From Hydractinia symbiolongicarpus (lineage: Eukaryota > Cnidaria > Hydrozoa > Anthoathecata > Hydractiniidae): DNA of 64,000 nucleotides. Positions within the stretch are counted from its first letter, which is position 1, and each line of letters begins with the position of its first letter. The notes below the pieces were generated by a model. That model was not told the DNA's origin, did no database searches, and saw only the letters and a program-made list of their open reading frames with translations. Below are positions 10,350 to 20,099 of the stretch, piece by piece. The stretch lies in contig NC_079875.1 in NCBI RefSeq assembly GCF_029227915.1, positions 28,702,001 to 28,766,000 of the forward strand, read 5' to 3'. A program made the position numbers and the translations under genes.

Positions 10350-11300
10350 CCTCTAGTTTGATTCTAAAGACCATGACAAAGATTATGACATCCCATAATG
10401 AATACTTTGCACGATTCCAAAGCAAAAGGAAGAGCGAAGGCCTCACCCTCGATTGTTGCATATCGTCTCTCTGCGGAGGTTGTAAATCGGGATCCAGCAT
10501 AACATATCTTCCAATGTCCTTCGCCACATTGTGGGTCGACAGATGGACATTCCCAATTTTATGGAACAATGTGAACCCTATTCCATTCTTGCTCCAGTGT
10601 GTATTATTGCACGCTTGTCGGTTGACTTGAAATGTGTGTACACCGTTTCAAATGCTATCTAAGATTTCTGATTTAGAGGACTGATTTAATTGTTCAAGAT
10701 TATAGTCCCAATAAACTTTTCCATCATGTTTTAGCAGAACAATCGAAATGTGGACAATATAGTGGCCTAAGCGAATAAATATGACGTTTGATTCACAAGT
10801 CGGAACAAGGATGTAAGGACCTGTAATATACTTTGGAGATGGAAAATTTCTGATAGGATCCATAAGTTTAAGATTAGGTTGGTATCCTTCCTGGGAGATG
10901 TCAAATCTAGCAAAACCGTATCTTTGGCAAATTCGAACTTCTTTGGGTTGAAAACTACACCATTATCTGCACACAATTTGATATAGCGAATTGTGTGCCA
11001 AAAAGCGGAAGCGATATCCTTGTCCCATAGAAGAGAATCATCGACGATTTGTTTTACTCTAGAGATGTCCTTAGTAATGTCATCGAACCCCTTTGTGTAG
11101 CCATCATTGGATGCCTTGAATCCCTGAGGAGCAGGAAGGTAGCGGTACCTCCCCCATTCTGTGATGTACGTGGTAGCGTCGTGTGCACTGTTGTTGATAT
11201 TGTGGGTTGGTTTTGAGCAGCGACCGGTTGCATTGGGTACAGCAGGTGATTTAGCGATGAGCTTAGACATTAGCCGTGCCATCTGTTCCTGCTTTGCCAT
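10350..11300 (-). pseudogene. Ty3/Gypsy-type retrotransposon pol fragment, decayed
   Basis: On the minus strand a frame of 177 codons starts at ATG 11300. After a short gag-like lead (about 40 residues) it enters a reverse-transcriptase segment: ITEWGRYRYLPAPQGF, GFDDIT, the catalytic-type VDDSLLWD (where Tyr-x-Asp-Asp is usual), and GVVFNPKKFEFA. Further downstream and in other frames come YWDYNLEQLNQSSKSEI (near 10700) and GHWKICYAGSRF, RYATIEGEALA, FALESCKVFIMGC (about 10530-10370), the connection and RNase H region. There are at least two frameshifts and stops, and the lead joins the RT without protease or the finger domain, so an internal deletion is likely. Integrase was not found. Confidence 0.82.
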
Positions 11301-11550
11301 TTTTCGTGAATGTGTTTGCTGAAAATGTTTGTAAATTGTTGCTTTACCTTTCTGGACTTGGTTCGTCTGTATCCTGCGTCGTAAAGGTAATAAATAGTTT
11401 TAAGAAATAACACACTCGTAGCGCCATGTGCAAAGTATAAAGATAACACGTGTGTCGTTCGTTAAGTATCTTCGTGAATAACAAATGTCCTTGACCGTAA
11501 GGGCTAGAATAACAATAATGGCGGACGAGCCGCGAAGCCCTGATTATTGC
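11301..11550 (-). other. possible LTR or leader of the Gypsy-type relic
   Basis: This directly precedes the ATG of the relic on the minus strand and is less AT-rich than its surroundings. An imperfect inverted repeat (AGAATA...TATTCT with AATAAT...ATTATT) encloses a G+C-rich centre near 11501-11565. No second LTR copy was found, so LTR status is a guess from position. Confidence 0.25.
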
Positions 11551-12039
11551 TGTTTGTGCTATTCTGGCAAATTTTCAAGACCCCATAATTGCAACAAGGA
11601 AAGGGACTGAATAGAACAAAACGTTTTTATCTTATACAGAAGCAATATTTGCATCCAGATATTAACAAAATTTATATTTGTAATTGTGTTTGAAATATAA
11701 ATTTCCCCGTCATCATGTCGAATTCTCTCTATTTGTGTTTTGTGTTGTTTGTTTTTTTGTGTGTGTTTTTTTTTCACTGATATTGCGTATCCTACGAAAA
11801 GGAAGTTTAACTGTCTTTTTGGCAGTAACTTTGGAGGAACAAAACCTCTATGATTTAACCTTAAAACTTAACAGGTTGAGTATTTCATTGTGCCTTGCTG
11901 CAATGTTCAAAATTATCTTCCCTTCTTAGTGTACAACTTGAAATCGCACCAACTTTTCGTTGTTAATACAAGATGCATCTGTACTTGGTCGTTATAGGAA
12001 TGATTTTAGTTTAATTTTATCTGAATTACTACAAGTTCT
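11551..12039. other. no gene seen
   Basis: AT-rich with a T/G-rich run near 11740-11780. No supported coding frame. Confidence 0.4.
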
Positions 12040-12225
12040 AAGCAAGGGGTTCCATATGTAAAACACATATGTTGTGGATTATTGTCCTCTGAGCATTTAA
12101 TTTCTAAAATTCCATAAGCAGGGTCTTCTGTGTGGTCGAATACTTTACCAAGTTTTAGTTGATTGTTTCCAGAAGCTGTGAGTCTATATTTCCGGAATTC
12201 AAACCAGGCAGGATCGTTTAGATTT
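12040..12225 (-). pseudogene. YqaJ-type exonuclease fragment
   Basis: On the minus strand one frame reads NDPAWFEFRKYRLTASG and then, after only a few residues, GKVFDHTEDPAYGILEIKC. The first string matches the opening of YqaJ/lambda-exonuclease-like domains (W..R..RLTAS) and the second the catalytic part (D...GILEIKC, with the E-x-K motif). In intact family members these parts are separated by many residues, so this copy has an internal deletion. No intact nuclease remains. Such nucleases are common as multicopy or transposon-linked genes in cnidarians. Recognition rests on motifs only. Confidence 0.65.
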
Positions 12226-12400
12226 TGTACTGTTATTGTTGTACATGTTCCACATCAGTGTGTAAACAATTGTAATTTCAGAATTGGTGTCCCATCGACT
12301 TACTTATATTTTACGAGGCATCGGCATATATGTTATGCACGAAAAAAACAGGATACTTGTTTGTTATTGAGTAAGATATTTTCGATTTGCAATCTCTTAC

Positions 12401-12600
12401 CCCAAATCAATTATTTCAATAATTGCCGACTCTGCGTAATCATAACGGAACTCCGCATTTTTCTTAGGTTCTCATTGGCACATAGAGCAAGATGTGAAAC
12501 TCTGCCAATTTTCATCACACTATTTTTGTTTTCGAAATCATGGACAAAACTTCGTAGCTGATTGGAGTGAGCGCCATCGATGTTTAAATTATGAAATAGT
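12401..12600 (-). pseudogene. SET-domain fragment, copy 1
   Basis: On the minus strand a continuous frame reads NIDGAHSNQLRSFVHDFENK, then MKIGRVSHLALCANENLRKN and AEFRYDYAES. It ends at a good splice donor (GTAAGAG at 12394-12400). The pattern (ID...S..LR.FV.D, then L.L.A...I....E.RYDY) is the C-terminal half of a KMT5A/SET8-like SET methyltransferase domain; RYDY carries the usual catalytic Tyr. The N-terminal half of SET is not visible. This copy keeps its frame across the whole segment, unlike copy 2. Confidence 0.6.
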
Positions 12601-13149
12601 ATTCATTATATTCGCAGCTTATTACGAAGCTTTCCACTAGACAAAAACAAATGTTAAGCTGATGAGCCTGCTAAATGTGTTTGCTTTGGTGATGAATTAA
12701 AAGAAGTTAAATGCTCTTCCTTGTTTTCTATACTTTTATCCCTTCTTTTACCTTCTTTCACATCTGTAGGATTTTTCCAAAAAATAGTTTCCTGTATTGA
12801 AACTCCTTAAAGTGACGACACCTTAGCCTAAATATTTAATGTAAAAGCATTAACCAGCCCATTTCAACAACCGCCTAGTTCTATAAACTTTTGCCTCATT
12901 TCTTTCCCTAGGTGTCAGATCTAACTAATGGTGGATTCGCATTAAGCCTTGGTCTGCATAATGCTGCGCGACAGCTTTAATATGACACTAATGCCAAACT
13001 GCCAAAAGTGTTGGCACTTATAGCATACCTTACAATTAAGATAGAAACTTATGAAAGAGAACAAAAACTCGTGATAAAGATATGTATATTGTATTTTAAA
13101 TAGATATTATTTTATTTGTTATTCATTACATACCCAAATTAATGATCAA

Positions 13150-13264
13150 CCTATCTAAAAGATTTAAGTGGTGGTGTATTAGCCATGTGTGACCGTACTG
13201 TAACTGCAACACCATCAAATTCATCACCATGTGATGCACCATCCACGAACGGTGGGCAAACCTC
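13150..13264 (-). pseudogene. exon-like fragment VCPPFVDG..., copy 1
   Basis: Minus-strand frame of about 36 codons, VCPPFVDGASHGDEFDGVAV to SFR, then a stop near 13155. The other copy (about 13890-14004) reads VCPAFVDGASHGDEFDAVVF to TFR with the same end. The conserved peptide across two diverged DNA copies suggests it once coded. The family is unknown. Confidence 0.4.
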
Positions 13265-13289
13265 CAAAGACTTTCCGACTCTCCGTAAT

Positions 13290-13450
13290 CATAACAGGGC
13301 TCCACACTTTTCTTTAGGTTCTCATTGGCACATAGAACAGAATGTGAAACTCTGCCAATGAGACTTTTTTCATCACCCAATTTCGGTTTTCGGAATCGTT
13401 GACAAAACTTCGTAGCTGATTGGAGTTAGTGCCATTGATGTTTAAATTAG
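13290..13450 (-). pseudogene. SET-domain fragment, copy 2, frameshifted
   Basis: Diverged duplicate of 12401-12600. The frame NINGTNSNQLRSFVNDSENR is followed, in a different phase, by GRVSHSVLCANENLKKSVEP and CYDYGESESLW, so at least one indel separates the two halves. The YDYG motif of SET domains is kept. Confidence 0.55.
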
Positions 13451-13889
13451 GAAATAGCATTCATTTATATTTGTTGCTTGATACGAAGCTTTCCACTAGA
13501 CAAACAAAAAATGTTAAGCTGATGAACCTAATAAAGGTGTTTCCTGTTGTGTGTGAAATAAAATAATAACATCCTTTTCTTTGTTCTCTGTATGTTCTCT
13601 TTATGCCTCATTTCCTTTGGTAGTTGTCAACTAATGGAGCATTCGCATTAAGCCTTGGCCTGAATAATGTTATGCGACAGTTTTTATACGAGACTATGTA
13701 ACGCCAAGCCGCCAAAAATGTAGTCACTTATAGCATACCTTACAGCTAAAGATAGAAACTTAAGAAAGAGAACAAAAACTGATGATAAACACATTTATAT
13801 ATTATTTACAGTATATTATATATACATATTATTTATATATTATTTACAATACAGATCCCAATGTAAGTTGTCATATTTAATGATCAACC

Positions 13890-14004
13890 TATCTAAAAGT
13901 TTTACGTGGTTGTGTATTAACCATGCATGACCCTGCTGTAAATACAACAGCGTCAAATTCATCACCATGTGATGCACCGTCCACGAACGCTGGGCAAACC
14001 CTCG
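13890..14004 (-). pseudogene. exon-like fragment VCPAFVDG..., copy 2
   Basis: Second copy of the exon-like frame described at 13150-13264, with the same length and end. No recognised domain. Confidence 0.4.
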
Positions 14005-14081
14005 TTGCTTCACTAGTCGTCAAGGTATGGGGTAACTATTCCTTAAGGAGAAATCGTTTTGTTGTTACTTAATACACGCAG

Positions 14082-14231
14082 TCATTGCTCCTCACTAGGT
14101 ATTCCTGCCATTTTCAGCCATGATTTGAACTCTTTCTTTAGTCCCTCCAACATGGCATATCCGCCTGAGCATTTCCCAATTGTCATTGTTTTTGAGCCAG
14201 ATACAAACATTTCTAAAACGTCACGTAACTT
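14082..14231 (-). CDS. putative terminal exon, unknown protein
   Basis: On the minus strand a good 3' splice site (TTCCAAATGTCACAG) precedes an open frame of 49 codons, KLRDVLEMFVSGSKTMTIGK to KMAGIPSEEQ, ending in TGA at 14082-14084. The peptide is amphipathic and ordinary in composition. I do not recognise it. It lies just upstream (in minus-strand order) of the duplicated SET relics and may belong to the same former gene. Confidence 0.35.
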   Translation of the reverse strand, partial: KLRDVLEMFVSGSKTMTIGKCSGGYAMLEGLKKEFKSWLKMAGIPSEEQ

Positions 14232-14376
14232 CTGTGACATTTGGAACGGAAAAACAAAAAACAAAACAAAAATTATGTCAGCAAGGGGTTTGACTGCAAT
14301 GGTCTTACATTTGGAGAGTGACGACTCCACTTCTTACCCCAGTCACACAACAGTCAAACAAGGTTGTACGGAGTAG

Positions 14377-14914
14377 GACAGATAAAAAGTTATGGATGAA
14401 AGAAATGTCTAGTTCCTGCTGAAGACTGTTCGCAGACCTCTTTTGAGGTGACTTAGCTAGACATTTTGGCTACCTTGGTTCAGGAATATGAGTCGTAAAC
14501 CTTGTGCCCTTTCAGAAGCCCTCTCTCAGCCTGTTCGTATGTTCAATTTTGTGTCAATTGGAAAAAGGAAGAATTGTGTTCCTTTATATGAGCATATCCT
14601 TGATGTTACTATCCGCCCTCGCACATTGCGTAATAACCTGACGAAAAGAAAAAAGTATGACCACCTTTTTATGATTTGCTACATTTAAAAATAAAAAAAA
14701 ACAAATACATTATCAAATATGATTGATAACGGTGGAATCGAAAGTGTGTTTTGATAAGGAGTAAAAACTACATGGATTTCGTGTAACTCAATAAAGTCAA
14801 AATTCAGTGCTCTTTTGTAGCCCCTAATTTATATACAGAATCGGTTTTTGGTAACTATTGTTTTCATCATAAAACAAAACAGAAGTATAAGTTGCATCTT
14901 TAATTATGCGTTGT
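14377..14914. other. no gene seen
   Basis: One 66-codon plus-strand frame at 14488-14688 has no domain, no clear splice sites and ordinary composition; I do not call it. Confidence 0.4.
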
Positions 14915-15016
14915 TCGTTGGGTATAATACTTGGATACGTCTGTCTGTCTGTCACGCAAAATGGTAGCTAAGCTGCGACAGGCGAACCCGTGGATTTTCC
15001 ACGGGCTAACGACTAG
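14915..15016 (+). mobile_element. mini-Helitron of about 0.1 kb
   Basis: The 3' end has the strongest hairpin in the window: CCCGTGGA-TTT-TCCACGGG (14987-15005), 7 bases, then CTAG at 15013-15016 followed by T. The segment before it (TATAATACTTGGATACG, then CTGTCTGTCTGTCACGC) resembles the 5' terminal region of the larger copies (TATAATAATACG, GTCTGTGTGTCTGTGACAG). The element would thus be little more than its two ends. The 5' start at TC 14915 is uncertain, because the base before it is T rather than the expected A. Confidence 0.65.
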
Positions 15017-15040
15017 TTTTACTATAATTTCCAAACTCAA

Positions 15041-16203
15041 TCAACCCATTTTCTGCACAAAGTTATTGCTTGGGGATCCTGACTTACATTTCTTCTTAAA
15101 TAGAGGCTTATAAATTAATTCCTTAGAAGTAAATAAAAGTGGCACATAGTGATTATGTTTAAAAGTAAGATCTGAAATGAGATAACCTTCATAACAAAAC
15201 AAAATATGGAAGCAAGTTTCATCAACCTTTGGCACACGTGGAAAAACATTTTTATTGAATATTTCTTTGTATTTGAGAGGACCACAATCAGGATAATAAC
15301 ACATAATATTTCTGCGAATTATAGAAGACAATGACAAAACAAAGAGAAAACCAGACCACTGGTTCATGTTTTTCAAACAAAAAGCAAACAAAAAGTAGCC
15401 TCAGCTTTGACAAGTTCAGCAGCCTTAAAATTAGTATCAACAGCAGCATGAGATACTGACATTGCTAAAATATTTGATGGACTTAAAGATGGATATTTGT
15501 CAACAAATAAATTGGGGTGAGAACTATTATACTCAGAATTGACAAAAAGTTCAATGCAAGCAAGTAGCCTTAACTGTTGCGTCAAACTATTATCACCTAC
15601 CAGACATAAGGATATGGAGCTAAACAAGCAATTTCCAGATGATTCGGACCTAAACAGTGAAAAATAAATAAATATTTCTTAGAGAAATTAAAGAGAATGC
15701 ACTCCTCAGAGCAAAGACACTAAGTTTTAACATTTTGAGAAGAATCAAAACCATTATTAATTCCACACACACATGCCAGCTAGCTACCATAGATATGGTT
15801 GCTAGCTCTCCAAGAGTAATAATCAAAACAAAAACCACGAATACGTGTAGCTAGCTAGCTAGCCATAAGTAGTTCATGGTGATGACATGGTGATGTACAC
15901 TTAATTACTATGGTAACAAATGGTCAGCAATAATCAGAAATGGAAATTACAGAAAATAAAATCTTACCTCAATGCAACACAATTCTTGAAAGAAACTAAT
16001 GCAGGAAGATATTTCAAAGCATCTTCATTCACACCAATTTCTCCACAAGAAAGTACAGCATAAAGCTGTTCTGTGTTTAAAAACACATTTTTATTTCAAT
16101 TTATCCATTTCTCAGAATAAATATTAAATATTTCAATCAATTTCTGCAAATCTTTGTCTTGAAATAATTTCAAAACATCTTCTCTCACTGAACTAAACGC
16201 CAT
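15041..16203 (-). pseudogene. OTU-like (vertnin-type) gene, one stop and one frameshift
   Basis: Minus strand, ATG at 16203. Exon 1 (16203-15968) reads MAFSSVREDVLKLFQDKDLQ onward, meets TGA at 16098-16096, then continues in the same phase through QLYAVLSCGEIGVNED to a donor GTAAGAT. Exon 2 begins at 15649 after CACTGTTTAG, in matching phase, with SSGNCLFSSISLCLVGDNS, LRLLACIELFVN. The frame shifts near 15385 and continues NQWSGFLFVLSLSSIIRR to FKHNHYVPLLF, ending at 15041. GNCLFSS with the later HNHYVPLL is the Cys/His pattern of OTU-like cysteine-protease folds seen in animal multicopy genes. With two lesions the copy is probably dead, or the TGA is read through; I favour decay. Confidence 0.65.
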
Positions 16204-16481
16204 GTTGAGCAATGATGTTGAGGAAGATATGAAGATGAAGACTAGCGTGAGCATTTTGACTTTTGTATTGATTTTTAGCCAATCACAACTTAAGAAAACT
16301 TCTGTAATGACCAATCATATCCTGCCGGTGTTCTTCTCCTGCAAACCCGGCACTCTAGACCAATAAGAGTTAAGAATAACCTCATTGCTCCGTCAAAAAC
16401 CTACAGAACAAAGTCTATATTTTTCTATCCACCATTAAAGATTAGGTCTAGCCATCTTTGCGCCCTGTCTTCGCAACGAAA
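16204..16481. promoter_or_regulatory. possible shared promoter between divergent genes
   Basis: The 278 bp between the minus-strand ATG at 16203 and the plus-strand ATG at 16482. No clear TATA box or initiator was identified, so the promoter role is inferred from head-to-head layout only. Confidence 0.3.
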
Positions 16482-16621
16482 ATGAAGCTAATGCCATCAC
16501 GCGCGCCACCGCCACCACCGCGCGACAATACACACGGCAGCAGCAGCGGCGGCAATATTATTAATTTTTATATTGATGAGCGCTCAAATGAATACATTAT
16601 TACACGCCCCAAATATTACTG
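16482..16621 (+). CDS. putative first exon of a proline-rich unknown protein
   Basis: ATG 16482 opens a frame reading MKLMPSRAPPPPPRDNTHGS, a Ser/Gly run, then NIINFYIDERSNEYIITRPK. A usable donor (CTG|GTTAGT) lies at 16621/16622; without splicing the frame ends at 16640. The first 70 bases are strikingly G+C- and CpG-rich for this region. No domain is recognised and no downstream exon was found on this strand, so this is a candidate only. Confidence 0.4.
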
Positions 16622-16669
16622 GTTAGTACTAAATATTTGAAAATTAGATAAACTATACTTGTTATTTTT

Positions 16670-16702
16670 AAACCCCGTCCTTTGACCCATTTGACGGGGT
16701 TT
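16670..16702. other. perfect 10-bp hairpin
   Basis: AAACCCCGTC (16670-16679) and GACGGGGTTT (16693-16702) pair perfectly around a 13-base loop. It is G+C-rich within AT-rich DNA. Function unknown; it could be a transposon end. Confidence 0.6.
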
Positions 16703-16830
16703 GGATCCGCCCCTGGTTATGCCTTTTCAAGAAGGATGCAACCACAGGCCTGGCTAAAATATAAAAAACATTGGGCTTGCATTTTCTTACATGATAAACC
16801 GAACATAAGAAAGCATAGTGTTTTACTTAC

Positions 16831-16958
16831 CAGGTAAAGGATTTGTTGATTTCCGATAAATGTACATAAAAAACTCGTCAAAAAGTGCTTTTTTGTATTC
16901 TCTTGTCCATTGCGAATATGTTCGTCCTAAAATTTGAAATTTGGAACATTCTCCAAAC
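16831..16958 (-). CDS. internal exon of an unknown gene
   Basis: Both splice sites are excellent on the minus strand: acceptor TTTACTTTCAG ending at 16959 and donor CTG|GTAAGT at 16831/16830. The 128-nt exon is open as FGECSKFQILGRTYSQWTRE, continuing to FYMYIYRK-like residues and NPLPG. No domain recognised. A second exon-like piece lies upstream at 17528-17581, with a SINE in the presumed intron between them. Confidence 0.5.
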
Positions 16959-17124
16959 CTGAAAGTAAAGTAAGTAAGTAAAACTTGTGTTGTTCGAACG
17001 TGCGTCACAAGATGTGCATAAAGAAAATTTTACAGTCAAACCGACGGGAAATTGTCGAGATAAGAAATTATGAGGTTATTGTTTATAAATACATTCATCT
17101 CGTAAGATTTTACCCATAGATAGA

Positions 17125-17450
17125 TACATAGATGGCTGTGCATATTTTACATGGCTAGCCTCACAACTATTATTTCCAGGAAGGGCCATGGCTTAGATGA
17201 AGAGTCCTAGAGTATTTAATGCTCATTTTGAGCTACGCAGACCCAATTAGGGCCCGCGCCCTACTAGACAACTCCCAGCGACATCCAACGGCCCGCACAG
17301 TGTGCCATCTCCCCAATTTCCCTCACATGGCTTGGGTTAACCCGGGGCTATGGTCACATTTATTCGCCCATGTTGAATTGCCTTCAAGAGGAATCGAACC
17401 CCTGTCTCCCGCACAGAGTAGGAGAGCTATAACCACCAATCTACGGCGCC
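17125..17450 (-). mobile_element. tRNA-derived SINE, copy 2
   Basis: Same family as 7744-8097: tRNA-like head from 17450 downward (GGCGCCGTAGATTGGTGG), B box complement near 17391-17401, and a short GATA-type tail at 17115-17133. It lacks the internal 21-bp duplication and about 22 bases near the tail present in copy 1. It lies between two exon-like segments on the same strand, so it may be intronic. Confidence 0.8.
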
Positions 17451-17527
17451 AAATTGCAGCTATCGCCTTTTGCTTTTGTCGACAGTCAAACACTAACCAT
17501 TATAAAATAGATTTATATTTTTCTTAC

Positions 17528-17581
17528 TTTCTTTTCTCTGAGTAGAATTGATCTCCTCATCTTCACTACTCGTATAAACAT
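17528..17581 (-). CDS. small acidic exon, unknown gene
   Basis: Minus-strand acceptor TTAATATTTTAG and donor GAAA|GTAAGAA flank 54 nt open as DVYTSSEDEEINSTQRKE (the first residue completed from the previous exon). The acidic Ser/Glu run resembles linkers in the P2X7-C-like gene at 8539-9337, but that is too little to assign it. Confidence 0.35.
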
Positions 17582-18080
17582 CTAAAATATTAATTTCTGA
17601 TAGCAAACAGTAACTTATAATTAGGTACTTCTAAATCTAACAGAGTTAACTTATGTAGTTGTAAAAAAAAAAGTTATGCCTACATTTTTTTAGTCAATTA
17701 CAAAAAAAAATACTGAAATTACAGATTTAAAGCCTGTATTTTGGCTTATACATTCAAATGACTTGAATTGACATTCAACCTGAAAAAAAGCTTGGTATCG
17801 TTTGCATAATAAAATTAATAATAATTGAATTGTGCAAGTAGCTTTACACCAAAATTAAAATTAATTGCAAGCTTTTCATGATGAGATTTTCTTATTTAAT
17901 TTATTAAATACATCTACCAGTAATACATCTGTCCGCAGTATAGCTCAGACTATTGTTAAAAACTGTTGGCATGGTTGATACGTTAGGATCTGCTGCTGAT
18001 TTCATTAACACTAGATCAAAATTATACCATTGCTCTAAAAAATTCAAAGGAATCGGATTGAGTGGTTATTGAACTTTAAA
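17582..18080. other. no gene seen
   Basis: AT-rich, no supported feature. Confidence 0.4.
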
Positions 18081-19760
18081 AATGCAGAACGATTTTAGTG
18101 GTACTGTCACAAATTCCACACATTTGGACAAATTTTGTGGAGATGACAGGCGTCAAAATTTCCTTCCGATTACACTTTATGATTGGGCGAAGATTTGTGA
18201 TTGTCCTAAAAGTACAAGCTCTGGACAAGACCATGTTCCTGTTTACTGGATTACCTATATATCCCAATTAGCCAGTTGAGCAGGATTATGCAAAAGCCCA
18301 GTTAATGATATTTTCAAAAGGTACATGGAGAAACACAAACGACTTACAAAGAAAAAAAGTATAAAATTATTCGAAAGTTACAGGTATTGTAAGATTCAGA
18401 TTATCCCAAAGTCAATCGCAGTCAATGTCGTCACAGCAGTCACAATCTCAATATTTGGGTTATGCATTACTTCGTGACATTTTAAGAGATCAGTGAGCCC
18501 ATGCAATTAACCCAGAAATTGATGATGTAGTTCTGCCAGATGGAGGTACATCGTATAACTGGCATGAGCAAGCCATACAAAAATTACCCCATTCAATAGA
18601 TATTGAGGAGGCTAAAACGCGGTTGAAGAACATGTTAAAAACTTCTGAAAAGAGAGAAATGGAACACGATTCTCACTGCAATCTTCCTGATGTAAATGTA
18701 GGGTTGGTGAATGATTTAAACACTTACTATCTGTTGCTGGTAATACAAATTTCAAAACTGTTCCTCTGCGAGTCATTGTTCTGGGAAGTGCTGGTACAGA
18801 AAAAAGTCAAATAATAAAAATTTTAGTGCGCAGAGTATTTATATAGATCGGTTTTAATCACTTGCATGATTATCCGTTGTCTGATTTGCAATTTAGAAAA
18901 TTAGTTAAAATGTATGCAATGACGATAATAATCTTTCTTTGATGTGTGTCAATGTTGATGAACGATGTATGATTGGTCAAAATCTTACTGCATGGTGTAG
19001 TCAAAGATTTTTTAAAGTTACTGCAAAAGTAGACCATGCCAAGCAAGTACAAAATAGCTTTAGGTGTATTCCATCCTTAACCTTATTTGGTGATTTATTT
19101 CAACTAGGAGCAATAGGGGAAAATGACCTTCATAAATCTCCATTGCCAAGCTCCTCTCCAGTAGTACATGCAGGTTATGCCATATATAGACCTTTTACAC
19201 AAGTGGTGGTTTTAGATCAAGTGATGAGACAAAAAGCAGATTAAATTAAGTTGCTAGACAAATTAAAACGGGGAAAATAACACAATTAGACTGGCAAGAT
19301 ATTAACAGTAGAACTTTTGATTCTCTACCAAGTAGTGAGAAGTTTTTTTTTTCTTAAGTGAAAATGCAATTTGGCTGACAGAGACATGGAAAGAAGCTCA
19401 CAAACATATTAACAGTGTTCTTTCAAAACTAGGTGTCCCTGTTGCAGTTATACCTTCCACTGGTCGAGAAAGACGTCATAGTCAGGACAAGCAAATTGGT
19501 CAAATACAAACTAATACCAGCTAAATGTATAATATAATTAAAATGTATAAAGAATCAGATAGGTTTGACTGGTTTAGGATTAAATAATGGAGCAATGGGT
19601 ACTGTAGTTGTGATTGTTTATAGTGAAGGCTCAAGACCTCCTTAATTTCCAGAAATTATAGTTGTTGATTTTCGAAGATACAAGGGGCCTGTTTGGCTAC
19701 ACTCGCATCTAACTTGGGTACCATTACCTATTAATAAAGGCAGATGAGATGACAATTGTT
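18081..19760 (+). pseudogene. PIF1-type helicase fragment, probably from an autonomous Helitron
   Basis: Broken helicase spread over several frames. Landmarks in order: a lead with FSKGTWRNTNDLQRKKSI (near 18310); GYALLRDILR (near 18460); PLRVIVLGSAGTEKSQIIK (near 18755-18810), a Walker A in which the usual GTGKS is GTEKS; VDERCMIGQNLTAW (near 18950), a Walker B-type VDE; LFGDLFQLGAIG (near 19083); VVVLDQVMRQ (near 19205); and LTGLGLNNGAMGTVV with YKGPVWLHS (19565-19700). These are the conserved blocks of PIF1/RecD-like helicases as found at the C-terminus of Helitron Rep-Hel proteins. Stops (e.g. TAA near 19642) and frameshifts inactivate it. The Rep (HUH) part was not found, so a host PIF1-family origin cannot be excluded. 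Confidence 0.78.
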
Positions 19761-20095
19761 GCTCCAGGAGTGTCTTTATGAAGCTGGTGGATGAAGAGAC
19801 GAACATGATCTCAGATTGGGAGTCGATCAAGAATCAGCTCAGGAAGTCGAAACATGCCTGCTTTTCTACGTGAGATTGGAACACCCTTCGACCTGGAAAA
19901 TTTGGGAGTGACGCGGACATCAGTTGTATACTGTGCCTATATTGAGCTCACATCAGAGAGGCTAGGCCCAAGTAAGGAAACCTATAAGTAGAGGCACAGT
20001 AGGCAGTGCAGGCTGGTTGGTTGTAACAAAGAAATGTGTGTTAAGAAAGTATAGATGACAAGATCAATCACCATAAGAGTTAATGAACAGCACAT
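19761..20095. other. decayed coding-like stretch, unassigned
   Basis: Plus strand, about 19776-19865, reads MKLVDEETNMISDWESIKNQ onward to a stop, and the next frame continues with ILCLY and similar. This may be further remains of the preceding element. No domain recognised. Confidence 0.25.
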
Positions 20096-20099
20096 TTTA

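Larger units (their letters stand above)
12405..14005. repeat. tandem duplication of about 0.75 kb carrying exon relics
   Basis: Two diverged copies lie head to tail, about 12405-13264 and 13265-14005. Matching landmarks: CGACTCTCCGTAATCATAAC-type strings near 12428 and 13274; TTCGCATTAAGCCTTGG near 12937 and 13643; TTCATCACCATGTGATGCACC near 13220 and 13960. Each copy holds, in minus-strand order, an exon-like frame VCPxFVDGASHGDEFD and a SET-domain fragment. Confidence 0.8.

Noticed and set aside
14488-14688. A 66-codon plus-strand frame starting MSRKPCALSEALSQPVR
   Set aside because: No domain, no splice or UTR context, no second copy; may be chance.
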